Shown: one piece after another, positions 35,738 to 45,408 of the stretch
Layout: each line of letters begins with the position of its first letter
How positions within the stretch are numbered: the first letter of the stretch is position 1
NCBI GenBank assembly: GCA_009911185.1
Contig: QXWW01000010.1
Coordinates: 1 to 64,000 of the forward strand
From: Lachnospiraceae bacterium
Lineage (GTDB): Bacteria > Bacillota > Clostridia > Lachnospirales > Lachnospiraceae
DNA length: 64,000 nt
Reading direction: 5' to 3'
Notes under the pieces: model-generated
Seen by the model: the letters and a program-made list of their open reading frames with translations, nothing else
Told to the model about the DNA's origin: nothing
Databases searched by the model: none
Position numbers and translations under genes: made by a program

Positions 35738-36583
35738 CTAGGAGAAAAAATTTTCCGCCACAGTAAAACTTCCCACCTTTTCCACACTTCCTGTCATGTA
35801 GATATCATTGCTCTGATCAATTTCCACCAGAAGGCTGCCCCCCGGCATCTGTACCGTAACTTTCCCATCCACAAGTCCCATACGCTTTGCCGCTGCCGCC
35901 GCTGCACATGCTCCTGTACCAGAGGCCAGGGTATACCCTGCTCCCCGTTCATAAATTTCAATGGCTATGTGGCTCCGGTCAACCACCTTACAAAGCTGCA
36001 TATTTATTCGATTGGGGAAATATTCGGCCTGTTCCACATAAGGTCCCAGTTCTTTTGCTTTCTGCGGCGTTACTTCTTCCAACATGATCACACAGTTAGG
36101 ATTTCCCACGGACAGACAGGTGCTATTATAAGCATTGTCGCAAAACCGCAGATGGGCGTTTACAATCTCCCCTTCTAACCCCAAAAGGGGCAACTTTGGC
36201 CCTGCATATACTGGCTTGCCCATATGAACCCGCATGAGCCTTCCATCTTCCCTTAAAAATTCCACCTCGGTTACACCAGCCAGCATATCCAAAACAATTT
36301 TTTTTCCCGTGATATATCCTTCATCCAACAAATACTTTGCAAAAATACAGGCTCCGTTTCCACTCTTTTCTGCCTCAGAACCATCGGGATTGAATACGCG
36401 TACCCGGATCCTTCCATGTTCTCTGAGAGGACCATACAAAATTCCGTCCGCCCCCACGCCAAAATTTCTCCGGCACAGCAATTCTATCTTCCTGTCCTGA
36501 AGCGGTAAATCATTTTTCTCAGGATCTAATATCAAATAATCGTTTCCCAGTCCCTGATATTTTAGTAAAGTGATTTCATTCAT
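35738..36583 (-). CDS. DapF-family PLP-independent epimerase/racemase with catalytic Cys-to-Ser change
   Basis: The 281-residue protein aligns in two halves with diaminopimelate epimerase: KYQGLGNDYLILD, NFGVGADGILY, RVFNPDGSEAEKSGNGACIF and YTLASGTGACAAA. DapF uses two cysteines as acid and base. The second is present (Cys226 in SGTGACAA). The first, the C of the family signature C-G-N-G-x-R, is Ser74 here, and the Arg is also replaced (SGNGAC). The protein may epimerise LL-DAP poorly, act on a different amino acid, or be a paralogue, so I give no symbol. GGAAGGG precedes the ATG at 36583. Confidence 0.85.
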   Translation of the reverse strand: MNEITLLKYQGLGNDYLILDPEKNDLPLQDRKIELLCRRNFGVGADGILYGPLREHGRIRVRVFNPDGSEAEKSGNGACIFAKYLLDEGYITGKKIVLDMLAGVTEVEFLREDGRLMRVHMGKPVYAGPKLPLLGLEGEIVNAHLRFCDNAYNSTCLSVGNPNCVIMLEEVTPQKAKELGPYVEQAEYFPNRINMQLCKVVDRSHIAIEIYERGAGYTLASGTGACAAAAAAKRMGLVDGKVTVQMPGGSLLVEIDQSNDIYMTGSVEKVGSFTVAENFFS

Positions 36584-36649
36584 TTTCTACCCTTCCTGCA
36601 AAATCCCAGACTTTCTTCCATCCTATGCCTCTTTTTCTTCCTGTATGCC

Positions 36650-36684
36650 AAAAAAGAGACCTCTCTTTTAAAGACGTCTCTTTT
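36650..36684 (-). terminator. Terminator of the coiled-coil/46-residue gene pair
   Basis: AAAAGAGAC and GTCTCTTTT form a stem around a 15-base loop with flanking A and T runs, 35 bases after the stop of the 46-residue gene. Confidence 0.7.
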
Positions 36685-36718
36685 GGGTGCTCCTTCCTTC
36701 CATTATCTTAAAATTATC

Positions 36719-36859
36719 TTACTGGCGGATATAAATTCCCTGCTGCTCAATAAAATCTTCCAGTTCATCCTGAGCATCCTGGGACCAGGTCTCACTCAGT
36801 GAATCATGACCTTCCCGCTCTTCATCCAAAATGTCTGGTTTACCCTCTGGTGTGTACAT
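36719..36859 (-). CDS. Small acidic protein, 46 residues
   Basis: ATG at 36859 to TAA at 36719-36721, reading MYTPEGKPDILDEEREGHDS, then a tail rich in Asp, Glu and Gln that ends with GIYIRQ. Its start overlaps the stop of the upstream coiled-coil gene in the sequence TAATG, so it is probably made by re-initiation. A terminator follows. The protein is strongly acidic with no membrane segment or Cys. I do not recognise it. The tight coupling is the main argument that it is real. Confidence 0.6.
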   Translation of the reverse strand: MYTPEGKPDILDEEREGHDSLSETWSQDAQDELEDFIEQQGIYIRQ

Positions 36860-37446
36860 TAATACTCGCTTCCTTCCGTTCTCTCATCTTGAACTACTTT
36901 CGGACCTGTATAAGTCTCCTGAAGCTCTGCCGCCATATCCTGCCCAGCTTCTGCTTTCCCTGCGTCTGCAACTGGTATAGCAGCCTCTTCAACTGTCTTT
37001 TCTGCTGCGGAAGCAGCCTCGCTGACATTCGTTTGTAACTGCGGCTCCACATCTGTATCTTTCTTCCTGCCATCCATACTGTGAGCGGCAATAAGATCCT
37101 GCAGCTTCTTATTTTTCTCACTTAAAATCGCCTCTACCCTCTCCTGAGTCACTTCACTCATAGGCTTCTTTCCAGTAGCGTCCATCCCGGTCTGAAGCTG
37201 CCTTTCCAACATTTCACGGTCTGCAAGCAGTCTCTGGATTTCCATTGCCATCTTATTATTCGCATCATCCTTCAGCCGCTTTACCACTTCCTCCGCTGCA
37301 CGCCGCTCATTCTGCATTTTCTGTTCGTGTTCTTCCTGCTTTCTGCGCTCTAATTCCTCTTTACTGGTATATATAATATTCCTGCGCTTCACAATGGTCC
37401 TTGCAATTCTGTCCCGTTCATTTCTTTTGTCAATGGCGTCCTTCAT
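36859..37446 (-). CDS. Coiled-coil protein of unknown function, 195 residues
   Basis: The N-terminal half (residues 1-125) is highly charged and helical with heptad-like spacing (YTSKEELERRKQEEHEQKMQ, later AMEIQRLLADREMLERQLQ). The C-terminal half is Ala/Glu-rich and probably disordered. There is no signal peptide. GGAGAAAT precedes the ATG at 37446. Its stop overlaps the start of a 46-residue acidic protein. I do not recognise the family. The position next to sigG might hint at a sporulation role, but the genes are divergent. Confidence 0.7.
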   Translation of the reverse strand: MKDAIDKRNERDRIARTIVKRRNIIYTSKEELERRKQEEHEQKMQNERRAAEEVVKRLKDDANNKMAMEIQRLLADREMLERQLQTGMDATGKKPMSEVTQERVEAILSEKNKKLQDLIAAHSMDGRKKDTDVEPQLQTNVSEAASAAEKTVEEAAIPVADAGKAEAGQDMAAELQETYTGPKVVQDERTEGSEY

Positions 37447-37483
37447 AGCTATTTCTCCTAATTTCTACTTTATCTTTATCAAT

Positions 37484-37563
37484 CAAACCACCGCTGTAAG
37501 CAACGGGGTTTTAAAGCCTCGCGGCATTCGTCAAATATCCATGCGGATGCGGTTATTTTCCTC
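37484..37563 (-). repeat. Orphan hairpin plus conserved block, copy 2
   Basis: A hairpin (AACCACCGCTG, loop TAAG, CAACGGGGTT) is followed after TTAAAG by the block CCTCGCGGCATTCGTCAAAT and ATATCCATG (37517-37543), ten variable bases, then TATTTTCCTC (37554-37563). It is the same arrangement as at 2667-2747 with an unrelated hairpin sequence, so the structure is kept while the sequence changes. It fills most of the gap between the divergent coiled-coil gene and sigG. Confidence 0.6.
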
Positions 37564-37720
37564 TTCGCCCGCGGTAAGAAAGAACAATCTGCCTTTGGCT
37601 GTTCTATGGAGCATCAAGATTCCTCCTGCCTTTCAATTATTATATCACGAAAATTCTTTGAATAAAAGTAGTAAATTTCGCGCATTCTTTTAATACATCA
37701 AACTTTCCGGAGGTAACGTC

Positions 37721-38524
37721 ATGGCTGCATACAAAGTAGAAATCTGCGGAGTCAACACATCCAAACTCCCCGTATTAAAAGAGGATGAAAAAAATGACCT
37801 CTTTACACGAATCAAAGCAGGAGATATGGAAGCGCGGGAAACCTACATTAAGGGCAATCTCCGCCTGGTATTAAGCGTCATCAAACGTTTTTCCAACAGC
37901 AATGAAAATGTGGACGATCTATTTCAAATAGGCTGTATCGGTCTTATTAAATCTATTGACAACTTTAACCCTGATATCGGCGTAAAATTTTCAACTTATG
38001 CAGTACCTATGATCATCGGAGAAATTCGCCGCTATCTAAGGGACAACAATTCCATCCGTGTCAGCCGTTCCCTGAGAGACACGGCATACAAGGCAATTCA
38101 TGCCCGGGAACTGTTGTCTAAAGAACTGTCCCGAGAACCTACAATAGAAGATATTGCAGAAAAAATTGAAATCCCCAAGGAGGATATCGTCTTCGCCCTG
38201 GACGCCATACAATGCCCGGTGAGTCTCTACGATCCAGTCTATACAGACGGCGGCGACACCCTGTATGTTATGGATCAGATCAGCGACAAAAAAAATAAAG
38301 AAGAGACCTGGGTAGAGGAACTCTCCCTAAGCGACGCCATGAAACGGTTGAATGAACGGGAAAATTACATTATCAAACTCCGTTTCTTCGAGGGAAAAAC
38401 CCAGATGGAAGTCGCCGAGGAAATTCACATCTCCCAGGCTCAGGTCAGCAGACTGGAAAAGTCCGCATTAAAAAACATGAAAAATTATCTCTCTATTGGT
38501 CCCACTTATCACAAAGGGAATTGA
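37721..38524 (+). CDS. sigG: Forespore sigma factor sigma-G
   Basis: Sigma-G drives late forespore genes. The 267-residue protein opens with YKVEICGVNTSKLPVL, the sigma-G hallmark, and contains region 2 (NLRLVLSVIKRFSNSNENVDDLFQIGCIGLIKSIDNF), region 3 and region 4 with HTH (KTQMEVAEEIHISQAQVSRLEKSALK). CGGAGG precedes the ATG. Unlike in Bacillus, where sigG follows spoIIGA-sigE in the same direction, here it is inverted and separated from sigE by an MBL-fold gene whose 3' end overlaps it by 32 bases. Confidence 0.97.
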   Translation: MAAYKVEICGVNTSKLPVLKEDEKNDLFTRIKAGDMEARETYIKGNLRLVLSVIKRFSNSNENVDDLFQIGCIGLIKSIDNFNPDIGVKFSTYAVPMIIGEIRRYLRDNNSIRVSRSLRDTAYKAIHARELLSKELSREPTIEDIAEKIEIPKEDIVFALDAIQCPVSLYDPVYTDGGDTLYVMDQISDKKNKEETWVEELSLSDAMKRLNERENYIIKLRFFEGKTQMEVAEEIHISQAQVSRLEKSALKNMKNYLSIGPTYHKGN

Positions 38525-40094
38525 TCTGGTCGGCAAACTTTCCAAGCTCTTTATTGGGACGCCCCTCCAGCTTGCGGATTACCGCAAGCAGACGTTCGCC
38601 AGCCGCCACAAGCCTTGCAAATACATTAGATACCATGCGGGCGTCTTTGACTTTCTTCGCAGCCCGTTCTCTGCTGCCTCTGGCTATGCAGGTATTGGCG
38701 GCAAGATCATACACATCCCCGCTGTAAGGCGCCAACGCCTGAACCCCGGTTTGCTTTTCTACCAGATCTGCAAACTCATCGCAGACATTATCCTGTCCAT
38801 GTACCACAAATATCCGTTTTGGGGTGCTGCCGAAGGCTTTCACCCACCGTAATAAATGCTCCTGGTCGGCATGACCGCTAATCCCTGCCAGATTGGCAAT
38901 CCGCGCCTTTACTTCTATAGTCTCGCCGAAAAGCCTGACCTCCTTCGCTCCGCCCAGAAGATGATTGCCCAGAGTTCCCGGCACCTGATATCCTACAAAA
39001 AGAACCGTAGAATCAGATCGCCACAGATTATGTTTTAAATGGTGGCGGATTCTTCCCGCTTCACACATGCCAGAAGCAGAAATAATCACAATCGGCTTCT
39101 GGATAAAGTTAATCATCTTCGATTCATCGCTGGACACCGCCACTTTAAGCCCTGGAAAATTAATTGGATTAATACCTTTCCGAATTAAATCCAGTGCTCT
39201 GTCCCGAAAACATTCCTCTACATTTTTATGGAATATATTGGTTGCCTCCACAGCCAGCGGACTGTCAATATAGACCTCAAAATCCGCGAATTCCGGAAGA
39301 AGGTTTTCAGTTTTGATCTTCCTCATAAAAAACAGCATTTCCTGAGTCCTGCCCACGGAAAACGCGGGAATTACCAGATTACCGCCTCTGGTAAAGGTCT
39401 CCCTGCACACTTCTGCAAGTTCTACGGCATAATCCGGCGGATGCTTACGCATACGGTCTCCATAGGTAGACTCCATAATGACATAGTCCGCCTCTTCTAT
39501 GTATTGCGGGTCACGGATCAGAGGACGGTCACCCGGGCCAATGTCCCCTGAGAATACCAGTTTCACCGTTTTGTCATCCTCGGTCCCCCACACCTCAATG
39601 CTGGAAGAACCAAGCAGATGCCCGGCATCAATAAAGCGAATGGTGATCTCCGGACAAATGACAATCTTCTCATCATATGCGCACGGTATGAAATGCTCAA
39701 GCACCCCGCGGGCGTCATCCATATCATACATCGGTTCCACAAGCGGTCTGCCTGCCCGGCGCGCTTTCCGGTTTTTCCATTCCGCTTCAAACATCTGAAT
39801 ATGCGCGGAATCCTTCAGCATGATGTTGCAAAGCTCTGACGTAGCCCTGGTTGCGTAAATTTTCCCGCGGAATCCATGGTTGTACAGCAGAGGCAAAAGC
39901 CCGGAATGGTCGATATGCGCGTGGGTAATCAGTACATAATCAATTTCCGCCGCATTTACCGGTATCTCCTGGTTTACATACAAATCCGGTCCCTGCTCCA
40001 TACCGCAGTCGACCAGAAGATTCACTTCCCCCATTTGCAAATAATGGCAGCTTCCGGTCACTTCATGGGCCGCTCCCAAAAATTCAAGCCTCAT
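38493..40094 (-). CDS. MBL-fold/beta-CASP ribonuclease-like protein
   Basis: The 533-residue protein has the metallo-beta-lactamase motif HAHIDH (58-63) plus later metal ligands (DAGHLLGSSS, SGDIGPG), and the beta-CASP region (ISASGMCEAGRIRHH, AGISGHADQ). This makes it a CPSF-73/YsnI-type RNA-processing enzyme rather than RNase J, which is longer. Zinc-dependent RNA cleavage is expected. GGAGATGG precedes the ATG at 40094. Its 3' end overlaps that of sigG on the other strand, so the two transcripts could pair. Confidence 0.92.
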   Translation of the reverse strand: MRLEFLGAAHEVTGSCHYLQMGEVNLLVDCGMEQGPDLYVNQEIPVNAAEIDYVLITHAHIDHSGLLPLLYNHGFRGKIYATRATSELCNIMLKDSAHIQMFEAEWKNRKARRAGRPLVEPMYDMDDARGVLEHFIPCAYDEKIVICPEITIRFIDAGHLLGSSSIEVWGTEDDKTVKLVFSGDIGPGDRPLIRDPQYIEEADYVIMESTYGDRMRKHPPDYAVELAEVCRETFTRGGNLVIPAFSVGRTQEMLFFMRKIKTENLLPEFADFEVYIDSPLAVEATNIFHKNVEECFRDRALDLIRKGINPINFPGLKVAVSSDESKMINFIQKPIVIISASGMCEAGRIRHHLKHNLWRSDSTVLFVGYQVPGTLGNHLLGGAKEVRLFGETIEVKARIANLAGISGHADQEHLLRWVKAFGSTPKRIFVVHGQDNVCDEFADLVEKQTGVQALAPYSGDVYDLAANTCIARGSRERAAKKVKDARMVSNVFARLVAAGERLLAVIRKLEGRPNKELGKFADQINSLCDKWDQ

Positions 40095-40150
40095 CGCACC
40101 ATCTCCTTTTGTACTTTTTGTATAATATCAGTATAACACAGGTCATATAT

Positions 40151-40891
40151 TTATTCAAACCTGACAATTTCTTTTTTCAAACGTTTCATAATTTTTTTCT
40201 CTAAACGGGAGATATAAGATTGGGAAATCCCTAATAAATCCGCCACTTCCTTCTGAGTCATTTCTTCCCCCTGGGGGTCCTTCAGGCCAAAACGCAGCTC
40301 TACAATCGTCCGCTCCCGGTCCGAAAGCTTATCAACGGCATGTCTCAGCAGATTCTTCTCCACCTCCGTCTCGATATCCCGGTAAATAATATCCTCGTCG
40401 GTTCCCAAAATATCGGACAGCAGCAGTTCATTTCCATCCCAGTCTACATTCAACGGTTCATCAATGGATACCTCCATCCTGGTTTTGTTATTTCTTCTTA
40501 AATACATTAAAATCTCATTTTCGATACACCGGGAGGCATAGGTGGCAAGCTTAATATTTTTGGTAGGATTGAAGGTATTGATTGCCTTAATCAAACCAAT
40601 CGTGCCAATCGAAATCAGATCTTCTACTCCAATTCCTGTATTATCAAATTTTTTAGCTATGTATACTACCAGGCGAAGATTATGCTCAATCAGCACGCTC
40701 CGCGCCTTTTCCGACTCTGTTCCTTCCAACATCTGAATATAGCGGTTTTCTTCCCTTGCCTCTAAAGGCGGCGGAAGTATTTCTGCTCCTCCGATATAAT
40801 GGACGTCCCCTTTCCGCATCAGCAGCAAATTATACAGCGTTGGAATCAGTTTCAATTGGAAATGTTGTGGTATTGTAATTTTTATATACAT
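40151..40891 (-). CDS. sigE: Mother-cell sigma factor sigma-E (pro-form)
   Basis: Sigma-E starts mother-cell gene expression after septation. The 246-residue protein has an N-terminal pro-sequence of about 30 residues ending near [14 protein letters not shown], the region cleaved by SpoIIGA in B. subtilis. Regions 2 ([39 protein letters not shown]) and 4 ([26 protein letters not shown]) match. AAAGGAG precedes the ATG. It lies 27 bases after spoIIGA in the same operon. Confidence 0.97.
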   Translation of the reverse strand: MYIKITIPQHFQLKLIPTLYNLLLMRKGDVHYIGGAEILPPPLEAREENRYIQMLEGTESEKARSVLIEHNLRLVVYIAKKFDNTGIGVEDLISIGTIGLIKAINTFNPTKNIKLATYASRCIENEILMYLRRNNKTRMEVSIDEPLNVDWDGNELLLSDILGTDEDIIYRDIETEVEKNLLRHAVDKLSDRERTIVELRFGLKDPQGEEMTQKEVADLLGISQSYISRLEKKIMKRLKKEIVRFE

Positions 40892-40918
40892 GTCTGTTCT
40901 CCTTTCCCTTGATGGTTC

Positions 40919-41698
40919 TTACAAACTCTTCCCGTTCAGGATCACGCTGTATCCGTCATCCTGGAATAAATTCCCCTCCGCAAGTCCCAGTACCGGCCTA
41001 TCCAGATACAGGGACCGACCTTCTTTTATAATATACATCCCCTCAATCGTTACGGCTTCTATCAGACCGTTCTCCGTCCCCAGAGAGTGAAAGGGAATCA
41101 TCCTTGGCAGGAGCTTCCCTTTTTCTATCTGTTCCTCTAAAATCTTTTTCTTGATAATATGTACAGGTTTGCCCACCAAAGGATCCATAAGAAGATTTCC
41201 TGTGTCAAAAAATCCTTTCACTGAGATATTTCCTTCTGTTGTCAGCAGAAGCAGATCATATACCATTTCCTTCTCTCTCCGGAAACATTCCAGGATTTTT
41301 TCTGCAATCCATAAAAATACTATGGCAAACAAAAGACAAGGCAGAAAGTATTCCATACCTGCCAGATTCGATGCGCACCACTCAAGGCTTCCTCCCAGCA
41401 GAATGACAGACAAATAGGTAACCGCCCATTGGCATAAAAACTGTTTTGGCTTCCCGGCCCGAAAACACAACCAGACCATCAGAGGATTCACCAAAAGATG
41501 CACCAGCAATTGATACCATACGAAACTATGCAGCAGGAAAAAAAAGCCCATCGAGCCTGCTGTTCCGGCAAACGCTGCCAGCAACAGCCGTTTCATATGA
41601 ATACGCTGTTTCATGATTTTTCCTGCAATCCCCAGCGCCACACAGTCCATAAGCAAATTCGTCATAAACCAGATGTCTGCATACAATTCATATTCCAC
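40919..41698 (-). CDS. spoIIGA: Pro-sigma-E processing protease SpoIIGA
   Basis: SpoIIGA is an aspartic protease in the sporulation septum that activates pro-sigma-E when triggered by SpoIIR. The likely start is the GTG at 41698 (VEYELYADIWF), preceded by AAGGAGGG; longer open frames have no such site. The 259-residue protein has five N-terminal membrane segments (about 10-135) and a soluble domain with the active-site motif DTGN at 165-168 (GFFDTGNLLMDP). It lies directly upstream of its substrate gene. A long-spacer promoter is visible at 41745-41823. Confidence 0.95.
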   Translation of the reverse strand: MEYELYADIWFMTNLLMDCVALGIAGKIMKQRIHMKRLLLAAFAGTAGSMGFFFLLHSFVWYQLLVHLLVNPLMVWLCFRAGKPKQFLCQWAVTYLSVILLGGSLEWCASNLAGMEYFLPCLLFAIVFLWIAEKILECFRREKEMVYDLLLLTTEGNISVKGFFDTGNLLMDPLVGKPVHIIKKKILEEQIEKGKLLPRMIPFHSLGTENGLIEAVTIEGMYIIKEGRSLYLDRPVLGLAEGNLFQDDGYSVILNGKSL

Positions 41699-41744
41699 TC
41701 TCACCCTCCTTACTCTGAGCAGTTTTAAGCGCGCCATGGAATTT

Positions 41745-41823
41745 AGTATAAAAGAAACAGGCAGATTATTTTGTCAAATCATTGTCTGATTTTATGAAAA
41801 ATTGTTTACAGCATACGACAAAC
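41745..41823 (-). promoter_or_regulatory. spoIIG-type promoter with long spacer and Spo0A-like boxes
   Basis: Minus strand: TTGACA (41777-41772), a 21-base spacer, TATACT (41750-41745). Sigma-A promoters normally have 17. The B. subtilis spoIIG promoter also has an over-long spacer and is activated by Spo0A. TTTGACAAAA around the -35 and GTTTGTCGTA near 41814-41823 resemble Spo0A boxes with one or two mismatches. The regulatory call is by analogy. Confidence 0.6.
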
Positions 41824-41855
41824 AAGGGCAGTATCTTTACAAAGACACTGCCCTT
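41824..41855 (-). terminator. Hairpin after the chemoreceptor gene
   Basis: AAGGGCAGT and ACTGCCCTT pair, with further pairing of TCTTT and AAAGA inside. The tail is only moderately T-rich (TTGTTTG). It lies upstream of the start of the leftward spoIIGA gene and 28 bases beyond the stop of the chemoreceptor gene at 41883, which is also leftward, so it separates the two transcripts. Confidence 0.6.
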
Positions 41856-41882
41856 ACATCGTTTCCAGCCTTCAACCCTGTT

Positions 41883-43970
41883 CTATAACTCAAACTGGCC
41901 GACAATATGTTTTAATTCCTCTATAGATTCCATGCAGTCCTTCAGCCTTGCATAGCCTTCCATTGTAGTTCCCTCTGTCTCACCGGACTTCTGGGCAATC
42001 ATATTGATACCTCCTGCAGACTGGCTGACCATATCGTTGATGTCTTCCACAGCGTCTACAATCTGAGAAATATAACCTTCCAAAACACCAATCGCCTCTT
42101 TCGTATTCCCCATGATTCCCTGAAACTCGTCTGCATCGGCAAGATACTGTCCGCCGGATTTGCTGAAATTCTCATAGTCGCCCAAAACCGTGCTTTCCAA
42201 AAACTCCATTACTGTAACGATACACTCCGTCATATTAAATACCGCTTCATTGACCTCGCTTACAATTCCATTGATATTCTCTACGGTATGCAAAGTCTGT
42301 TCCGCCAAAGAACCAATCTCTGACGCCACCACTGCAAAACCTCGTCCGGCTTCCCCGGCTCTGGCCGCCTCAATATTGGCGTTTAAGGCGAGCAGGTTCG
42401 TCTGCGAGGAAATATCTTTAATATCCTCCGTCAGTTCATTAATCTTCTCAACCGCTTTCGACTGCTCAATGGCAGCATCGCTTTTTCGCTTCATTACTGC
42501 ATACATCTCGTCCGTCTTATCTCTGGACTTGCGGCTGGTCATCTCCATTTCATCTGCACGCTGATGCACCTGTCTAGAATTTTCCTCCCCTTCCGCCGCC
42601 ATCTGATGAATACTCTCCGAGCTATGTTTTACTTCTCCTATATTCTGTATAATATTTGCCGTGTTGGCACTGGTCTCCTGCATACTTGCCGCAAGCTCCT
42701 GGGTAGCGGCAGTATTATCCTGAGCGCTTACTTTATTTTTCTCCATAATTTCATTCAAACTTGTTATATTATCCGATATGGAGCGTTCCGCCTCATCCAG
42801 ACTGCCCATCATTTTGCGCAGTACCACGCGCATAGAATGAATTTCCCGCGCCATAACACCTATCTCATCCTTTTGTTTGCGGAGCCTTGAACCAAATTCT
42901 GTCGCCCGGAAATCCAATCTGGAAGTCTGCTCAATGACCGCGGTCAGCTGCTTAATCGGTTTGGAAATACTGCTGCCTGCCAAAATACCTACAATTCCGG
43001 AAAATACCAGCGCAATCAGCACCGCCGCCAAAATAATCAGAACCAGTTGATTTGCCCTCTCGTAAATTTCCTCATCAGGCACAACCAGCACAAGTTTCAT
43101 ACCATTGCCAAGATTATGATAGACAAGATTCTTTTTCACCTTCTGATAGGAATAAACCTGTTCTCTGCCCTCCTGCTGCTGGTCATTGAGCAATCCTGTA
43201 ATTTTGGACAGGGAAGTATCCAGGCCAGAAATATCTGTCCCTGCTTCCAGATTCTTGTTATGTACAATTTCACCGTCGGCATTCGCAAGAAATGCATAAC
43301 CGCTGTCAGAAAATGAGATTGCATCCACCATATTCGTTATCTGTGAAAAGTCGATGTCCATTCCCACAATACCTATGGAAGTGCCGTCTTCTGCAAAGAG
43401 CGGAATCACATAGGAGATCATATAGACATTAATGTTGGCATTCAGATAAGGGGCCATCCAGATAGCCTTACCGGCCTTCACTGGTATATAGTACCAGCCT
43501 ACATGCTCTGCATCATCCTCGTCATACATGGAAAAATCTGTAGGGACTACCGACTCAAATTCTGCGTCCACGGAACTTCTGGAAATAAAGTAACCGGAGG
43601 TCGGATTAGAATACTCAGGATTATAACGGATATAAGCCGTAATTGCTCCATCTGTCCTCTCACCGAACACATCTATGATTTGTGAAATCTGCTCTGTGTA
43701 GGTATCCGCGTAACCTTTGTCTTTTTGAAAAGCCGTATAATCAAACTGTTTCATCAAAGTATCACCCAAGGTATCTACAGACTGTTCAATGCTGGAAATC
43801 ATACTGTTTAACTCCAGCGCATCCTGTCTGGATTCCAGCCGCATTTTTTCTTTAGAATCGTCTCCTTCCATCTGGCCTGAATTAATGATTGCCAATGTCC
43901 CGATAATGGCTGCCGTAAGCAAAGAACATAATAAAATTCCAGAGATAATTTTCATTCGTATCGTTTTCAT
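41883..43970 (-). CDS. Methyl-accepting chemotaxis protein, dCache-type sensor
   Basis: The 695-residue receptor has a membrane anchor (about residues 8-30), an extracellular double-Cache domain (about 35-300, with [16 protein letters not shown] and [16 protein letters not shown]), a second membrane segment (about 305-330), a HAMP domain ([21 protein letters not shown]) and a long signalling coiled coil with the hairpin tip [20 protein letters not shown]. Cache domains of this type often bind amino acids or other small molecules. GGAGGAG precedes the ATG. It sits between ftsZ and spoIIGA, an odd place for a chemoreceptor; no other chemotaxis genes are in the window. Confidence 0.93.
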   Translation of the reverse strand: MKTIRMKIISGILLCSLLTAAIIGTLAIINSGQMEGDDSKEKMRLESRQDALELNSMISSIEQSVDTLGDTLMKQFDYTAFQKDKGYADTYTEQISQIIDVFGERTDGAITAYIRYNPEYSNPTSGYFISRSSVDAEFESVVPTDFSMYDEDDAEHVGWYYIPVKAGKAIWMAPYLNANINVYMISYVIPLFAEDGTSIGIVGMDIDFSQITNMVDAISFSDSGYAFLANADGEIVHNKNLEAGTDISGLDTSLSKITGLLNDQQQEGREQVYSYQKVKKNLVYHNLGNGMKLVLVVPDEEIYERANQLVLIILAAVLIALVFSGIVGILAGSSISKPIKQLTAVIEQTSRLDFRATEFGSRLRKQKDEIGVMAREIHSMRVVLRKMMGSLDEAERSISDNITSLNEIMEKNKVSAQDNTAATQELAASMQETSANTANIIQNIGEVKHSSESIHQMAAEGEENSRQVHQRADEMEMTSRKSRDKTDEMYAVMKRKSDAAIEQSKAVEKINELTEDIKDISSQTNLLALNANIEAARAGEAGRGFAVVASEIGSLAEQTLHTVENINGIVSEVNEAVFNMTECIVTVMEFLESTVLGDYENFSKSGGQYLADADEFQGIMGNTKEAIGVLEGYISQIVDAVEDINDMVSQSAGGINMIAQKSGETEGTTMEGYARLKDCMESIEELKHIVGQFEL

Positions 43971-44070
43971 AACTCTCCTCCGCTTTCTTTTCCAAAATGA
44001 ACTATCCTGCAGTTTGTACCCAATTACAGAAAAAGAACCTCTAAAACTGAGATTCTCCCTCTATGTAGAA

Positions 44071-45336
44071 TTATTTCCTTGTATTTTTCAAAAATTCCGG
44101 AATCTTGATATCTCGTTCCGGCACACTGCTCTCCGGCTTCCTGGGCTGTCTGATTCCCATACTGCCAGGTGTTACGCCCAGATTGCTTCCAGAAGGCTTA
44201 GCTGATGTCCCATACGGGCTGACCGGACGCGCTCCTGTGCCTGCGCCCATTCCCATACCCGCAGATCTCGCCGTCGTATTGGCGCTGGGTCTTGTCATGG
44301 TATTGGGTCTCGCCATGGTGTTCGTTCTCGCTGGCGCTCCCTGAGGATATTTCATATTCGGCATGACTTTAGGGGAGGAAGGCGCCGTTCCCTCAAGTCC
44401 CGTTGCTATAACCGTAATAATCGCCTCGTCCGTCATCTTCTCGTCGAACTTAGCGCCAAAAATAATATTCGCATTATCGCCGGCAAGATCCTGTACATAA
44501 CTTGCCGCATCATTGGCATCCATCAAAGATATATCGCCTGAAATATTGATAATAACATGAGAAGCGCCTGTAATCGTAGTCTCCAAGAGAGGACTCGCCA
44601 CCGCAAGCTTCACTGCTTCTATTGCCTTGTCATCACCGTTTGCCGAACCAATGCCGATATGCGCCAGCCCTTTATCCTTCATAACAGTCTGTACGTCTGC
44701 AAAATCCAGGTTGATCAACGCCGGTACATTAATCAGATCGGTAATTCCCTGTACTGCCTGCTGCAGTACTTCATCCGCCTTCTTCAAAGCATCCGGCATG
44801 GTAGTTCTCCTGTCTACGATCTCTAACAGCTTATCATTTGGTATCACAATCAGGGTATCCACGCTTTCTTTGAGACGTTCAATGCCCCCCAATGCATTAA
44901 CCATACGCGCCTTTGCCTCAAACTTAAAAGGCTTCGTCACCACGCCTACGGTCAAAATTCCCATTTCCTTTGCAATTCCTGCGACTACAGGCGCTGCCCC
45001 GGTTCCGGTTCCTCCGCCCATACCACAGGTGACAAACACCATATCCGCACCTTTGATCTCCGAAGTCAGCTCTTCAATATTCTCCTCTGCCGCTTTCTGT
45101 CCAATCTCCGGCTGTGCCCCGGCCCCTAAGCCTTTGGTCAGTTTTTCGCCGATCTGAACCAGCGTGGGAGCCTTACACAACGCCAATGCCTGTTTATCCG
45201 TATTAATCCCAATAAATTCAACACCGCCGATGTTCTCTTCTATCATTCTATTCACCGCATTGTTTCCGGCGCCCCCCACACCGATTACAATAATCTTGGC
45301 GCTGGACTCTGCTTCGTTTGTCATAATTTCAAGCAA
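44071..45336 (-). CDS. ftsZ: Cell division GTPase FtsZ
   Basis: FtsZ polymerises into the division ring. The start is probably the TTG at 45336 (read as Met, [11 protein letters not shown]), seven bases after AGGAGG; the next ATG, at 45324, is too far from that site. The 421-residue protein has the tubulin signature GGGTGTG at 107-113, the T7 catalytic loop with NLDFADV, a variable linker rich in Met, Ala, Thr and Arg, and the conserved C-terminal peptide [13 protein letters not shown] that binds FtsA or SepF-type partners. It is the last gene of the dcw cluster and has its own promoter at 45415-45443. Confidence 0.98.
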   Translation of the reverse strand: MLEIMTNEAESSAKIIVIGVGGAGNNAVNRMIEENIGGVEFIGINTDKQALALCKAPTLVQIGEKLTKGLGAGAQPEIGQKAAEENIEELTSEIKGADMVFVTCGMGGGTGTGAAPVVAGIAKEMGILTVGVVTKPFKFEAKARMVNALGGIERLKESVDTLIVIPNDKLLEIVDRRTTMPDALKKADEVLQQAVQGITDLINVPALINLDFADVQTVMKDKGLAHIGIGSANGDDKAIEAVKLAVASPLLETTITGASHVIINISGDISLMDANDAASYVQDLAGDNANIIFGAKFDEKMTDEAIITVIATGLEGTAPSSPKVMPNMKYPQGAPARTNTMARPNTMTRPSANTTARSAGMGMGAGTGARPVSPYGTSAKPSGSNLGVTPGSMGIRQPRKPESSVPERDIKIPEFLKNTRK

Positions 45337-45408
45337 GGTACTTCCTCCTTTTATTCTCTATCTGAACTTTTAATATTTCTATTCTTAAATAGCCAGTTTA
45401 AACTCCTG

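Noticed and set aside
41883-43970. Possible duplication of the chemoreceptor at 63509-64000
   Set aside because: Only the universally conserved signalling tip is similar; flanking helices differ in sequence and the terminators are unrelated.
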